A stretch of 56,738 bases of DNA from an uncultured Phocaeicola sp. Lineage in GTDB: Bacteria > Bacteroidota > Bacteroidia > Bacteroidales > Bacteroidaceae. Both the position numbers and the translations under genes were made by a program. The DNA is taken from NCBI GenBank assembly GCA_948579315.1, contig CAPAOL010000020.1, forward strand, positions 1 through 56,738, given 5' to 3'. Below, in pieces: positions 1 to 8,957 of the stretch (position 1 is its first letter; the number at the start of each line of letters is the position of its first letter). The notes under the pieces were generated by a model that searched no databases, was not told the DNA's origin, and was given only the letters and a program-made list of their open reading frames with translations.

Positions 1-2722
1 CGGTTATCAGACTCAGGAAATTCCAGTCGGAAATGGTGGTAAGAAAGATATTACCCTGCAAGACGATTCCGAACTGATGGATGAAGTGGTTGTAATCGGT
101 TATGGTACGCAGCGCAAGGGAGATGTAACCAGTGCGGTGGCTTCTGTGAAGGCCGAAGACTTTACAGCAGGTAAGATTGGAGATGCAGCCGAACTGATTA
201 AAGGTAAAGTGGCAGGATTGACCATTGCGAAAGGCTCCGGTGATCCGAATGCGGAATCTACAATTCGTTTGCGTGGTGTGATTTCATTGCAGGGAGGCTC
301 TACTCCATTGGTATTGGTGGACGGAATAGAAGGTGGTTTAGGAACGGTTTCCCCCGAAAACATAGCTTCTATTGATGTGTTGAAGGATGCTTCTGCGGCA
401 GCTATTTATGGTACACGAGGTGCTAATGGCGTTATTTTGATTACTACAAAAAACGGCCAGCGCGAGTCGCGTACGGCTGCCAATTATTCCGGGTATATGT
501 CTCTTTCCAAGTTTGGCAAGACGCTTGATTTCTATGGAGCAGAGGAAATCCGTCAGGGATTGACAAACTATGCTGATAAAGGGTATGATACGGATTGGTT
601 GGATGCGGTATCCCGTACTGCATTTACTCATAACCATAATTTTAATATTTCCGGAGGATCAAAAAATACCACTTATTCTGCGGATTTTACGTATCGCAAA
701 GAGGAAGGTGTGTTGCTTGAGACCTATAATGAAGAGATGAGAATGAGGTTTGATGTTTCTCACTGGATGTTAAATGATATGTTGAAAGTGAATTTCAATA
801 TGGTAAAGACATTCCATAAGAATGGTCCGATTGATGCGGCAGGTCTGGGTATTTACCGACAGGCTATTATGCGTAACCCTACTGAACCCATCTGGAATGA
901 GGATGGAACTTTTTACGAGAATTTTGCCGTAAATTATTATTATAATCCGGTAGGTATCATCCGTGAACAGGATGGTAAATACAATAGTGAGAATACCCGG
1001 ATGACGGGGAATATCACCTTTGAACCGATTAAAAACTGGCAGACCAACCTCATGTTAAGCCGTAGGGTTACTAGTGATCATAATCGTGGATATTATACTT
1101 CCGAATATTTTTCACAGAAGAGCGAGAATCACACAGGATATGCTTATCATTCTCAGAATGAATATACCACAGATAATCTGGAAGTTACTTCTAAATATAA
1201 TCATACTTGGAATAAACATCGTTTTGATGCATTGGTGGGCTATAATTACCAGTATAATGTAAATGAAGGTTTTGGAGCTAATAACTATGATTATCCAACA
1301 GATTTTTATCTTTGGAATAACTTGGGATTAGGTACAGCTTTGAAAGATGGAAAAGCCGGCATGAGCAGTTACAAGAATGACAATACCTTGATTGGTTTCT
1401 TCGGACGTGTGAGCTATGGTTACGATAATAAATATAATGTTCTGCTGAGTGTACGCCGTGAAGGCTCTTCCAAATTTGGTGAGAACAATAAATGGGCTAC
1501 TTTCCCTTCTGTTTCTTTGGGATGGACTATCAGTAACGAAAAATTCATGGAAGGCCTTACGTGGCTGAATAACTTAAAGTTACGTGCCGGTTATGGTGTG
1601 ACAGGTGTCATTGTAGGTGACTCTTATAATTCATTAACCCGGTATGAGTATGGTTCTCCTTATTTCTATGATAATGGCGTCTGGCATCAGGGGTTAAGCG
1701 TAAAATCCAATCCTAATCCTGATTTGAAATGGGAAACCTCCAAGGAATTTAATATTGGTCTGGACTGGGCTGTATTGGATGAACGCCTGAGTGGTTCTAT
1801 TGATGTATATCAGAAGAAGACTTCGGATATGCTGTATGATTTTACGGTACCGACTCCTCCCAATTTGTATAACAAGACTTTGGCTAATGCCGGCAAGATG
1901 CGTAACCAAGGTATTGAAATTGCTGTCAATGCTATTCCTGTACGGACAAAGGATTTTGAATGGAAAACCACAGTTACCGCCTCTCATAATGCGAACAAAT
2001 TATTGAGTCTTTCAAATGACTTGTATGAGACTTCAAATCAGATAGATCATGCTTATTTGGGTGAACCTATCAATCTTTCTACCCAGCGGATGGAAGTGGG
2101 GAGATCTATGGGACAATTTTATGGCATGAAGTCCGTTGGTGTTTCAGAGAATGGCTTATGGCTGATTGAAAATGCAAAGACTGGTGAGATTGAAGAGTTT
2201 ACAGACAATATGCTGTCTAATGATGACTACCGTCAATATTTAGGGAATGCTCTTCCTAAATTGTATTTGGGATGGAACAACTCGTTCAGATATAAAAATT
2301 TTGATTTATCTTTCCAGATGACAGGCCAGTTTGGTTTTAAGATTCTGAACGAGCCTCGTGCTTATTATGAGAACAACTCGATCGCTTATAATCGCTTGAA
2401 ATCTGTGCAAAAGGCTCCTTATGGTGGACAATATACCTTATCAACAGCCCAAAAACAGACTTTTGTAAGCTATTATTTGGAGGATGGTGATTTTTTGAAA
2501 ATAACTAACATTACGTTGGGCTATAACATTCCATTGAAAAGCAGTAAGTTTGTGAAAAATATCCGGGCTTATGTTTCTGCCGATAATTTATTCTGCATTA
2601 CCGGATATGATGGATTGGATCCTGAAATGTCAAATGGTGATATTTGGTCTTTGGGTATTGACTGGCGCGATAAATATCCTTCTACCCGTTCATTCACTTT
2701 CGGTCTGAATGTATCTTTCTAA
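1..2722 (+). CDS. SusC-like TonB-dependent outer-membrane receptor, 5'-truncated by window edge
   Basis: Outer-membrane receptor that imports oligosaccharides or glycopeptides into the periplasm with its SusD partner, powered by TonB. The reading frame is open from base 2, so the signal peptide and most of the N-terminal carboxypeptidase-regulatory-like domain lie outside the window; the ATG at 77 is internal. Visible are the end of that domain, the SusC hallmark DEVVVIGYGTQRKGDVTSAV, the plug (about the next 130 residues, with the SusC signature DVLKDASAAAIYGTRGANGV), then a long beta-barrel ending in an aromatic-rich C-terminus (FGLNVSF) typical of BAM substrates. susD follows 20 bp downstream. 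It heads the region 1 locus; substrate cannot be read from the receptor itself. Family assignment is very secure. Confidence 0.96.
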   Translation, partial: GYQTQEIPVGNGGKKDITLQDDSELMDEVVVIGYGTQRKGDVTSAVASVKAEDFTAGKIGDAAELIKGKVAGLTIAKGSGDPNAESTIRLRGVISLQGGSTPLVLVDGIEGGLGTVSPENIASIDVLKDASAAAIYGTRGANGVILITTKNGQRESRTAANYSGYMSLSKFGKTLDFYGAEEIRQGLTNYADKGYDTDWLDAVSRTAFTHNHNFNISGGSKNTTYSADFTYRKEEGVLLETYNEEMRMRFDVSHWMLNDMLKVNFNMVKTFHKNGPIDAAGLGIYRQAIMRNPTEPIWNEDGTFYENFAVNYYYNPVGIIREQDGKYNSENTRMTGNITFEPIKNWQTNLMLSRRVTSDHNRGYYTSEYFSQKSENHTGYAYHSQNEYTTDNLEVTSKYNHTWNKHRFDALVGYNYQYNVNEGFGANNYDYPTDFYLWNNLGLGTALKDGKAGMSSYKNDNTLIGFFGRVSYGYDNKYNVLLSVRREGSSKFGENNKWATFPSVSLGWTISNEKFMEGLTWLNNLKLRAGYGVTGVIVGDSYNSLTRYEYGSPYFYDNGVWHQGLSVKSNPNPDLKWETSKEFNIGLDWAVLDERLSGSIDVYQKKTSDMLYDFTVPTPPNLYNKTLANAGKMRNQGIEIAVNAIPVRTKDFEWKTTVTASHNANKLLSLSNDLYETSNQIDHAYLGEPINLSTQRMEVGRSMGQFYGMKSVGVSENGLWLIENAKTGEIEEFTDNMLSNDDYRQYLGNALPKLYLGWNNSFRYKNFDLSFQMTGQFGFKILNEPRAYYENNSIAYNRLKSVQKAPYGGQYTLSTAQKQTFVSYYLEDGDFLKITNITLGYNIPLKSSKFVKNIRAYVSADNLFCITGYDGLDPEMSNGDIWSLGIDWRDKYPSTRSFTFGLNVSF

Positions 2723-2742
2723 CTTTTAAATGAAGAACTAAC

Positions 2743-4410
2743 ATGAAAACAATATTCAATAAAGCACTTTGGGCTTCAGCGATAGGAGCTTGTACCTTGT
2801 CTTTGGGCAGTTGTACAGATTTGAGCGAAACGATTTATGATACGATTGCTTCCGAGAAGTATGAGTTTACAGAAAAAGACCGGGCGGCCATGTTTGCTCC
2901 GGTATACAGCAGTCTTCGTGATGTGTATTGGGGATGGTATAGTTATGCCGATATGATGGACCAGTCGTCCGATTCATGGTGTATTCCTTATCGGATCAGT
3001 ATCGGCTGGGGGGATTTGTACGTGTCTATGCACAAACATCAGTTCCATTCACAGATAGCCCATTTCAATGATACATGGAACCGTAACTATGCCGGTATCA
3101 ATGCCTGTAACAAACTGTTGGCAGATGAAGTCATTGCTGCTGATATAACCACTTCTTCGCAATTAAGGGCTTATCGCGCTCTTTATTATTATATTTTATT
3201 CGATTTGTTCCGCAACATCCCATTGGATACGCAATATGAACATGAAGACGGATGGTTGCCCGAACAGGCAACTCCCCAACAGATGTGGGATTTCCTGATC
3301 AGTGAGTTGACGGATGTAAAGGGGAAATGTGGAACAAAAGTAGAAATGGGTAAGCTGAACGACTATGCCATCAATATGCTTCTGGCAAAAATGTATTTGA
3401 ACCACAATGCATGGTTCAATGATTACTCTGATAATTCTTATTACGGAAAGGCTATTGATGAGGTAAATGAAGTGATTAACAGTGGCAAGTTCTCTTTGGC
3501 TCCGAATTATTCGGATAATTTTAGAGAAGATATTTCCGGTTCGCCTGAAATTATCTTTGGTATTCCGTTTGAGTTTAAATACGCCGGAGGTAACTATATG
3601 GCAAATATGTGGATGCATGTAGCCGGACGTGCAACGTGGCAGTTTAACGGATGGGCTACCGGTGGAGCGGCTGTTCTTCCTCAATTTCTGGAAACATACG
3701 ATGAAAAAGACAGTCGCTATAAAGACTGTTGGATATCAGGACAGCAATATGACTATGCCGGTGCTCCCATTTATGTGGACAGTGAACCGTTGGTATATAC
3801 TCGGGAATTACACAGTATAGACAACCCCGGTTGCTATCCCTTTGAAAGTGAACGCTTGGTGAAATATGAAATACTTTCAGGCGACTATGGAACTTCTTAT
3901 GATGATGTGCCTTTCTTCCGTTTGGCTGATGCTTATTTTATTAAAGCGGAGTGCTTGCTTCGTTTAGGTGGTTACAATGGAGAAAGCGAGCAAGTGGCGG
4001 CCGATTTGGTAACAGCTGTACGCCAACGTGCCTTCAAGTCCGATCCCGGTAAAGCAACGGTTACTGTAGCTCAATTGAAGGGTGGCAGCCGTTATAACTA
4101 CGGACATCGGGAGAATCAGGGAATCATGGGAGAAGCCGATAACTGGATTATCACAGAAGAAGGGGGCGATGATATTGAACTGGGTGGTTTGTTGGACGAA
4201 CTGGCCTGGGAGTTTGTGGCAGAGCATCACCGTCGTCAGGACTTGATCCGTTTCCGTATAAACGGAACCAATCAGAATGTATATAATGGCAAGTCATGGT
4301 TTTGCAAAGATGCGAAGACGGATAAGACAGACAGGCATTGTGATATTTTTCCGTTACCTAAGTCTGCATTGGATGGCAACATTAAGTTGAAGCAGAATCC
4401 GGGATATTAG
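2743..4410 (+). CDS. SusD-like surface glycan-binding lipoprotein (RagB/SusD family)
   Basis: Surface lipoprotein that caps the SusC channel and delivers ligand to it. The 555-residue protein begins with a lipoprotein signal peptide whose lipobox is LGSC, followed by a short acidic stretch fitting surface export. The body has the SusD features: an N-terminal helical TPR-like part with YRALYYYILFDLFRNIP, and a C-terminal part with FRLADAYFIKAECLLR and WEFVAEHHRRQDLIRF, ending in PLPKSALDGNIKLKQNPGY, the usual SusD end. It sits 20 bp after the upstream susC and is presumably co-transcribed with it. The length is normal for the family. Ligand specificity is not predictable from sequence; the neighbouring enzymes suggest an arabinose/galactose-decorated substrate. 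Confidence 0.95.
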   Translation: MKTIFNKALWASAIGACTLSLGSCTDLSETIYDTIASEKYEFTEKDRAAMFAPVYSSLRDVYWGWYSYADMMDQSSDSWCIPYRISIGWGDLYVSMHKHQFHSQIAHFNDTWNRNYAGINACNKLLADEVIAADITTSSQLRAYRALYYYILFDLFRNIPLDTQYEHEDGWLPEQATPQQMWDFLISELTDVKGKCGTKVEMGKLNDYAINMLLAKMYLNHNAWFNDYSDNSYYGKAIDEVNEVINSGKFSLAPNYSDNFREDISGSPEIIFGIPFEFKYAGGNYMANMWMHVAGRATWQFNGWATGGAAVLPQFLETYDEKDSRYKDCWISGQQYDYAGAPIYVDSEPLVYTRELHSIDNPGCYPFESERLVKYEILSGDYGTSYDDVPFFRLADAYFIKAECLLRLGGYNGESEQVAADLVTAVRQRAFKSDPGKATVTVAQLKGGSRYNYGHRENQGIMGEADNWIITEEGGDDIELGGLLDELAWEFVAEHHRRQDLIRFRINGTNQNVYNGKSWFCKDAKTDKTDRHCDIFPLPKSALDGNIKLKQNPGY

Positions 4411-4434
4411 ATTAAAAATTATAAAATTAAAATT

Positions 4435-4860
4435 ATGAGAAAGTATATTCTTTTCATATATATGGTTTGCCACTTATTGCATGTTTATGCAGGGAATTTG
4501 GAAAATAAAATAAATTCTTCATATCCACATTTGGTCAGGGTTTCAATGATAAAAACTTTAGGCTCTCATCAAACTCCGGTGACAATAGAGGTATCATCTC
4601 CAGTGAGAGGCATCATCTCTAATTATAATGGGATAAACTCAATAGTAGAAACCCCTGTTATTATCGGTCCCAATTTAGTAATGTTATCTTTTCGAATATC
4701 TGGACCTTTTGAATCAGGAGTACACTATCGTAGCTTGCATATAACTAATAGTTTAGGATATGATAAAATTGTAAAAATTAGTTCAATAGATACGTTTCAA
4801 GATGTAATACCATTGGATCCTAATGCTACTACAGTAATAACTATAATGATAACAGATTAA
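4435..4860 (+). CDS. Small predicted secreted protein of unknown function
   Basis: I do not recognise this 141-residue protein. It starts with a short hydrophobic segment (residues 1-19, KYILFIYMVCHLLHVYAG) that could be a signal peptide; there is no clear lipobox. The remainder is rich in beta-branched residues (Val, Ile, Thr, Ser) and looks like a single all-beta domain. The coding sequence is visibly more AT-rich than its neighbours. It lies 24 bp after susD and 16 bp before the DUF4859 lipoprotein, so it is probably in the same transcript, in the place where such loci usually encode surface glycan-binding proteins. A role as accessory binding protein is only a guess from position. Confidence 0.7.
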   Translation: MRKYILFIYMVCHLLHVYAGNLENKINSSYPHLVRVSMIKTLGSHQTPVTIEVSSPVRGIISNYNGINSIVETPVIIGPNLVMLSFRISGPFESGVHYRSLHITNSLGYDKIVKISSIDTFQDVIPLDPNATTVITIMITD

Positions 4861-4876
4861 TAAAAAGAATAGTACG

Positions 4877-5887
4877 ATGAAAAAGAATTTTATATATGCT
4901 TTAATTGCTTGTTTCACTCTGTCACTGGCTGCATGCAGTACGGATCCGGAGGATGCTACCAGCAAGCATGTGTACGGGGAGAATGAAAACCCCTATCTGA
5001 AGACGAATGCGGATGCTGTGGTTTCTACCAAAGCAGAGTTTCCCATCAGCCGTTTGGAAGCGAAGACGGTTAAACTGACTGATTATGCAGAAAAGTTTCA
5101 TACGTATTTGGGAATGACGGTAGATGAGACGTTGGCTGCATTGTCTAATGGGAGTGTGGTGTTTTATCCTATCAATATATCGAAAAACTGTTGGAATAGA
5201 ACAGCTCCTACCAAGGGTACCAACGGTTGGTACTATAATACGGCAGGCGGTGTTTGTGATGCAGCTTCTGGTATAGCTAGTATTGAGTTGGATGCAACAA
5301 AGAAGGAGCTGGTTCTTAATGTGCTCGAAACCGCTTCTGTAGGTACAATTATGTCGATTAATGTCGGATTTGCTATAAACAATGGTGCCGACTTTGATGA
5401 TTATATTCGTTTTTCTTTTGATGTAACTGTTACTGACCCCTCTAAAATTGTAATAAGTGGTACATTGGCAGCAGGAGATTATGCGGGATTTTCAATCAAC
5501 TTTGCAGATTATGCCGATGCTATAGAACCATGTATCGGATTATCCGTAGACGAATTTTCAAAACAAGTAAAGAACAGCGGAGATGCTAGAGGTGACTCTT
5601 CCATAACTCCTACAATTGCTATGTACCCCGTTAAGGAAGACGGGACTTGGGATGAAACTAGCGAGTATACAGCCAATGGTCTTGGTTATTGGTTTGACGG
5701 AAAATCGAATGTTTCATCGTATGGAGATAATTGTGTCTACTTTATTGAATCTGGTGAAGGAAGTGTTTTTGTGGGACGCTATGTTAATATTGCCTCAGGA
5801 ACCACTATAAAGGCGCATTTTGTATATGCGATGATAGAGGATCATAGCCGATATGTTGAATTTATTGTCTCGGGAACAATGGAATAA
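4877..5887 (+). CDS. DUF4859-type lipoprotein, probable surface glycan-binding protein
   Basis: A 336-residue lipoprotein: signal peptide with lipobox LAAC (Cys20), then STDPEDATSK. The body appears to contain two related beta-rich units, about residues 65-180 and 195-335. Each starts with a D/N-Y-A-rich strand followed by a short helix (LGMTVDETLAAL in the first, IGLSVDEFSKQV in the second), then a Val/Tyr-Pro strand (VVFYPI and IAMYPV), and a Gly-Tyr/Trp segment (GWYYNTAGG and GLGYWFDG). This fits the DUF4859 family found next to SusD in Bacteroidota utilization loci, where such proteins are thought to bind glycans at the cell surface. Last gene before a hairpin and a 310-bp gap, so probably the end of the first transcription unit. 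Confidence 0.78.
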   Translation: MKKNFIYALIACFTLSLAACSTDPEDATSKHVYGENENPYLKTNADAVVSTKAEFPISRLEAKTVKLTDYAEKFHTYLGMTVDETLAALSNGSVVFYPINISKNCWNRTAPTKGTNGWYYNTAGGVCDAASGIASIELDATKKELVLNVLETASVGTIMSINVGFAINNGADFDDYIRFSFDVTVTDPSKIVISGTLAAGDYAGFSINFADYADAIEPCIGLSVDEFSKQVKNSGDARGDSSITPTIAMYPVKEDGTWDETSEYTANGLGYWFDGKSNVSSYGDNCVYFIESGEGSVFVGRYVNIASGTTIKAHFVYAMIEDHSRYVEFIVSGTME

Positions 5888-5901
5888 TATACTTGGTAAA
5901 C

Positions 5902-5936
5902 AATGGAATCTGTTCTTCATTGGAACAGGTTCCATT
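5902..5936 (+). terminator. Hairpin after the DUF4859 lipoprotein gene, possible terminator
   Basis: Arms AATGGAATCTGTTC and GAACAGGTTCCATT pair over 14 positions with one G-U pair and a 7-base loop. It begins 14 bp after the stop codon. There is no clean T-run behind it, so it may act as a transcript 3'-end stabiliser or attenuator rather than a classical terminator. Confidence 0.5.
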
Positions 5937-6159
5937 AATAGTATTAAGTCAGGAGGACTTTGGATAATATGGTACCGGATATTTAGGGTAGACACTGAAA
6001 ATAGGTATTCCTATTCGCTCTTCCACCCGATAAAAAAATAGTCTAAACGAATGGAAGAATAGTACAACCGCCTAACTGTCAAATCCATAAAATGAGATTT
6101 ATTGGACGATTCTGCCATTACATTATATTATATATTCCCTTTCTTGTAATTTTTTTATT

Positions 6160-6167
6160 TTACTTTG
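6160..6167 (+). promoter_or_regulatory. Candidate -7 promoter element for the GH97 gene
   Basis: TTACTTTG differs from the Bacteroides -7 consensus TAnnTTTG at one position and lies 30 bp before the start codon, a spacing like that of better-matching promoters in this window. No convincing -33 element is visible. Confidence 0.35.
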
Positions 6168-6197
6168 CAAGTGAACAATGTATACAACCGATAGATT

Positions 6198-8921
6198 ATG
6201 AAAAACAACAAGAAACTCTATCTTGCAATTTTATCTTTGCTTTTATTGATTGGAAATGCTTCATTTGCAGCCAAGGAAAAGAAATATGTACTCTCTTCAC
6301 CCGATGGAACATTGAAAGTGGAAATCAGCGCCGGAAACGAACTGGCCTACCAAGTGATGCATGGAAATGATACAATTCTCTCACACTCTAATATAGGTTT
6401 GGTTCTGGAAAACGGAACTATAGTAGGTAAAACTCCCCGTATCACAGGGGAAAGAAGGAGAAAGATAAAGGATAACATAGAATCACCTTTTTACCGTTTC
6501 AAGGAGTTCGTTGCAACAGGCAACGAACTCGACTTGAAGCTGAAAGGCGGGTTCGGAATCATCTTCCGTGCATACAATGAGGGAGTCGCCTATCGATTCT
6601 ATACCACACAATCTTCGGATATCATTATAAAGGAGGAACAGGCCGAGTTTAATTTTAAGGAAGATTATACGGCTTATCTTCCTTATACCACCAATGATAA
6701 AAAACCGATGGCGATGGCTTATCAGAATGTATATGACATCATTCCTCTGTCAAAAGCACAGCCTAAACTGGCTTTTCTTCCGGTTACCGTGGATTGCGGC
6801 AGCGTAAAACTGACCCTGTTGGAGTCCGACCTCGAAGCTTATCCGGGCATGTTTGTGCAGTCACAGCAGGGAAAGTATGGATTGAAAGGTGTCTTTGCTC
6901 CTTATCCGGCTAAAACAGACTTTTATCCTTGGCGGAAGCAGGAATATGTAACTGAAACTACCGATTTTATATCCCGTAGCCGTGGCTCCCGTTCCTATCC
7001 GTGGCGTGTGTTGGCCATTACGGAGAAGGATACGGATATGCCGGTCAACAACCTGGTCTATGCTCTGGCTTCTCCCAACCGTATCGGTGATACCTCATGG
7101 ATAAAGACAGGCAAAGTGGCATGGGATTGGTGGAATGACTGGAATCTGAAAGGAGTGCCGTTTAAAGCCGGTATCAACATGGATACGTATAAATATTATA
7201 TCGATTTCGCCAGCCGGAACGGATTGGAGTTTATTGTGTTGGATGAAGGATGGTATGATCCGAAGAGCGGGGATATGCTGACCGTTATTCCCGAACTTGA
7301 TTTGACGGAGCTGATAGCATACGGCAAATCCAAAGGGGTGGAAATAGTGCTTTGGACGGTGTTTAATGTACTCGACAGCCAATTGGAAGCAGCTTGTAAG
7401 AAATATGCGGATATGGGAATCAAAGGTTTTAAGGTGGATTTCCTGGATCGTGATGATCAGACTGCCGTCGAAATGGTGTATCGCATCGCTGAGATGACGG
7501 CCCGGTATAAATTAACCCTTGATCTGCACGGCATTTACAAACCGACAGGTATCAACCGTACCTACCCCCATATTATCAATTTTGAAAGCGTGTTCGGCAT
7601 GGAAGAGGTGAAATGGACGGATATCAAGAATAATATGCCTCTTTATGATGTTACTTTCCCCTATATCCGTATGATGGCGGGACCGGTGGATTATACGCCG
7701 GGAGCTATGCGCAATGCCACGAAGGCAGATTGGCGCGCCATGTATTACACACCGGCCAGCATGGGAACCCGGTGTCATCAGCTGGCTGCCTATATTGTAC
7801 ACGATTCTCCTTTTACCATGTTGTGTGATGCGCCTACCAACTATCTGAATGAGCAGGAATGTGTGGATTTCATAGCTTCTCTGCCTGTGGAGGTGGATTC
7901 TACTTTTATTGCTTCGGGCGAGTTGGGAAAATATATTGTAACGGTGCGTAAGAAGGATGTGAACTGGTATATCGGCGGTATGACCAATTGGGATGAACGT
8001 GATGTGCAGCTCGATTTCTCTTTCCTTCCCGAAGGAATGTCTTATACGGCTGTTTTGTTTAAAGACGGTGTGAATGCCAATAAGCAGGCCGAGGACTATC
8101 GCAAGGAAACCATCCGGATTGATAAGGACAGCCGGTTGACTTTGCATCTGGCATCGGGAGGCGGATTTGCCATGAAGTTGGAGCTTTGCCCTGTTCACGG
8201 ACAGGTTACCAGTATCCCTGAAGGGAAAAATATTCCTTCTTTCTATCAGAAATACATAGAAACAGAAGGTCTGTATGTCACCTCTTCCGGGAAGGTGAGC
8301 GATGAGGCCTTATTGAAAGCCTGTGATATCATCAGTTTGATGTTGGCAAAACGTCCGGATGTGAAGGCGCACATGGTGAAGAAAGGTTGCCACGTCATGG
8401 TTATCGGTAAGGATGAGGAAACTTGCGATTTGCCGGAGTTTGCCCATATCTGCAATTGTGAGGACAGCATTAAATATTGGAACTGGCGTGCCCGTGGTTT
8501 TGGCGGAGCACCGGAAGATGAATTTTCATCCAGTTGCGGAGAAGAGAATCTGCTGGCATTGCCGCAGGATAAATATGTAGGTGAGAATATCCTGATTCAT
8601 GAGTTCGCTCACCTTATTCATACGGTAGGTATAGTGGGAGTGGAGCCAGACTTTAATGAGCGTTTGGAGGCACTTCGTCAGAATGCAATCCGGAAAGGGC
8701 TGTGGGAAAAGACGTATGCAGTGAGCAATAAAGAGGAATACTTTGCCGAGTGCGTACAGTCTTTCTTTAACTGTAACCGCTATGCCGAACCTGCAAACGG
8801 AGTTCATAACTGGGTGAACCGCCGCACGAAACTGAAGACGTATGATCCGGATATGTACCGGTTGTTGCAGGAATATTTTTATGAGATAGAAATTCCCATT
8901 CATAATGTGGTGCATGAATAA
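6198..8921 (+). CDS. GH97 glycoside hydrolase (retaining, alpha-galactosidase-type) fused to a C-terminal lethal-factor/PPEP-like zinc protease domain
   Basis: A 907-residue periplasmic enzyme with signal peptide (cleavage near NASFA/AKEK). Residues about 25-290 form the GH97 N-terminal beta-sandwich, about 290-560 the TIM barrel, and about 560-670 the C-terminal beta domain. GFKVDFLDRDD places Asp414 where retaining GH97 enzymes such as BT1871 carry their nucleophile, and NFESVFGMEEVKW supplies Glu463 and Glu469. Inverting SusB-type enzymes lack this Asp, so an alpha-galactosidase-like activity is the better guess. GH97 proteins usually end near 650-740 residues; here about 235 more follow. 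That extension has HEFAH (His801, Glu802, His805), then Tyr840 and, in EEYFAE, Glu847. The HExxH, Tyr and Glu spacing matches the lethal factor/Pro-Pro endopeptidase clan (M34). GH97 is certain; the protease call is based on motifs. Confidence 0.9.
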   Translation: MKNNKKLYLAILSLLLLIGNASFAAKEKKYVLSSPDGTLKVEISAGNELAYQVMHGNDTILSHSNIGLVLENGTIVGKTPRITGERRRKIKDNIESPFYRFKEFVATGNELDLKLKGGFGIIFRAYNEGVAYRFYTTQSSDIIIKEEQAEFNFKEDYTAYLPYTTNDKKPMAMAYQNVYDIIPLSKAQPKLAFLPVTVDCGSVKLTLLESDLEAYPGMFVQSQQGKYGLKGVFAPYPAKTDFYPWRKQEYVTETTDFISRSRGSRSYPWRVLAITEKDTDMPVNNLVYALASPNRIGDTSWIKTGKVAWDWWNDWNLKGVPFKAGINMDTYKYYIDFASRNGLEFIVLDEGWYDPKSGDMLTVIPELDLTELIAYGKSKGVEIVLWTVFNVLDSQLEAACKKYADMGIKGFKVDFLDRDDQTAVEMVYRIAEMTARYKLTLDLHGIYKPTGINRTYPHIINFESVFGMEEVKWTDIKNNMPLYDVTFPYIRMMAGPVDYTPGAMRNATKADWRAMYYTPASMGTRCHQLAAYIVHDSPFTMLCDAPTNYLNEQECVDFIASLPVEVDSTFIASGELGKYIVTVRKKDVNWYIGGMTNWDERDVQLDFSFLPEGMSYTAVLFKDGVNANKQAEDYRKETIRIDKDSRLTLHLASGGGFAMKLELCPVHGQVTSIPEGKNIPSFYQKYIETEGLYVTSSGKVSDEALLKACDIISLMLAKRPDVKAHMVKKGCHVMVIGKDEETCDLPEFAHICNCEDSIKYWNWRARGFGGAPEDEFSSSCGEENLLALPQDKYVGENILIHEFAHLIHTVGIVGVEPDFNERLEALRQNAIRKGLWEKTYAVSNKEEYFAECVQSFFNCNRYAEPANGVHNWVNRRTKLKTYDPDMYRLLQEYFYEIEIPIHNVVHE

Positions 8922-8957
8922 GCGTCGCAGGGACAAATAGAATTTTGCTATATAGAG

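Larger units (their letters stand above)
5888..6197. other. Intergenic region between the SusCD unit and the enzyme genes
   Basis: About 310 bp without a convincing gene. It holds a strong hairpin near its start (5902-5936) and an AT-rich stretch with a near-consensus -7 element shortly before the GH97 gene. Short frames that cross it lack coding features. It probably separates two transcription units of one locus. Confidence 0.6.

Noticed and set aside
5970..6066. Second hairpin in the gap before the GH97 gene
   Set aside because: The arms near CTATTC and GAATAG pair only with a four-base bulge and a long loop; too weak to call.
7512..8198. A 228-codon minus-strand frame inside the GH97 gene
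   Set aside because: Shadow of the GH97 coding strand; no recognisable features and no promoter.
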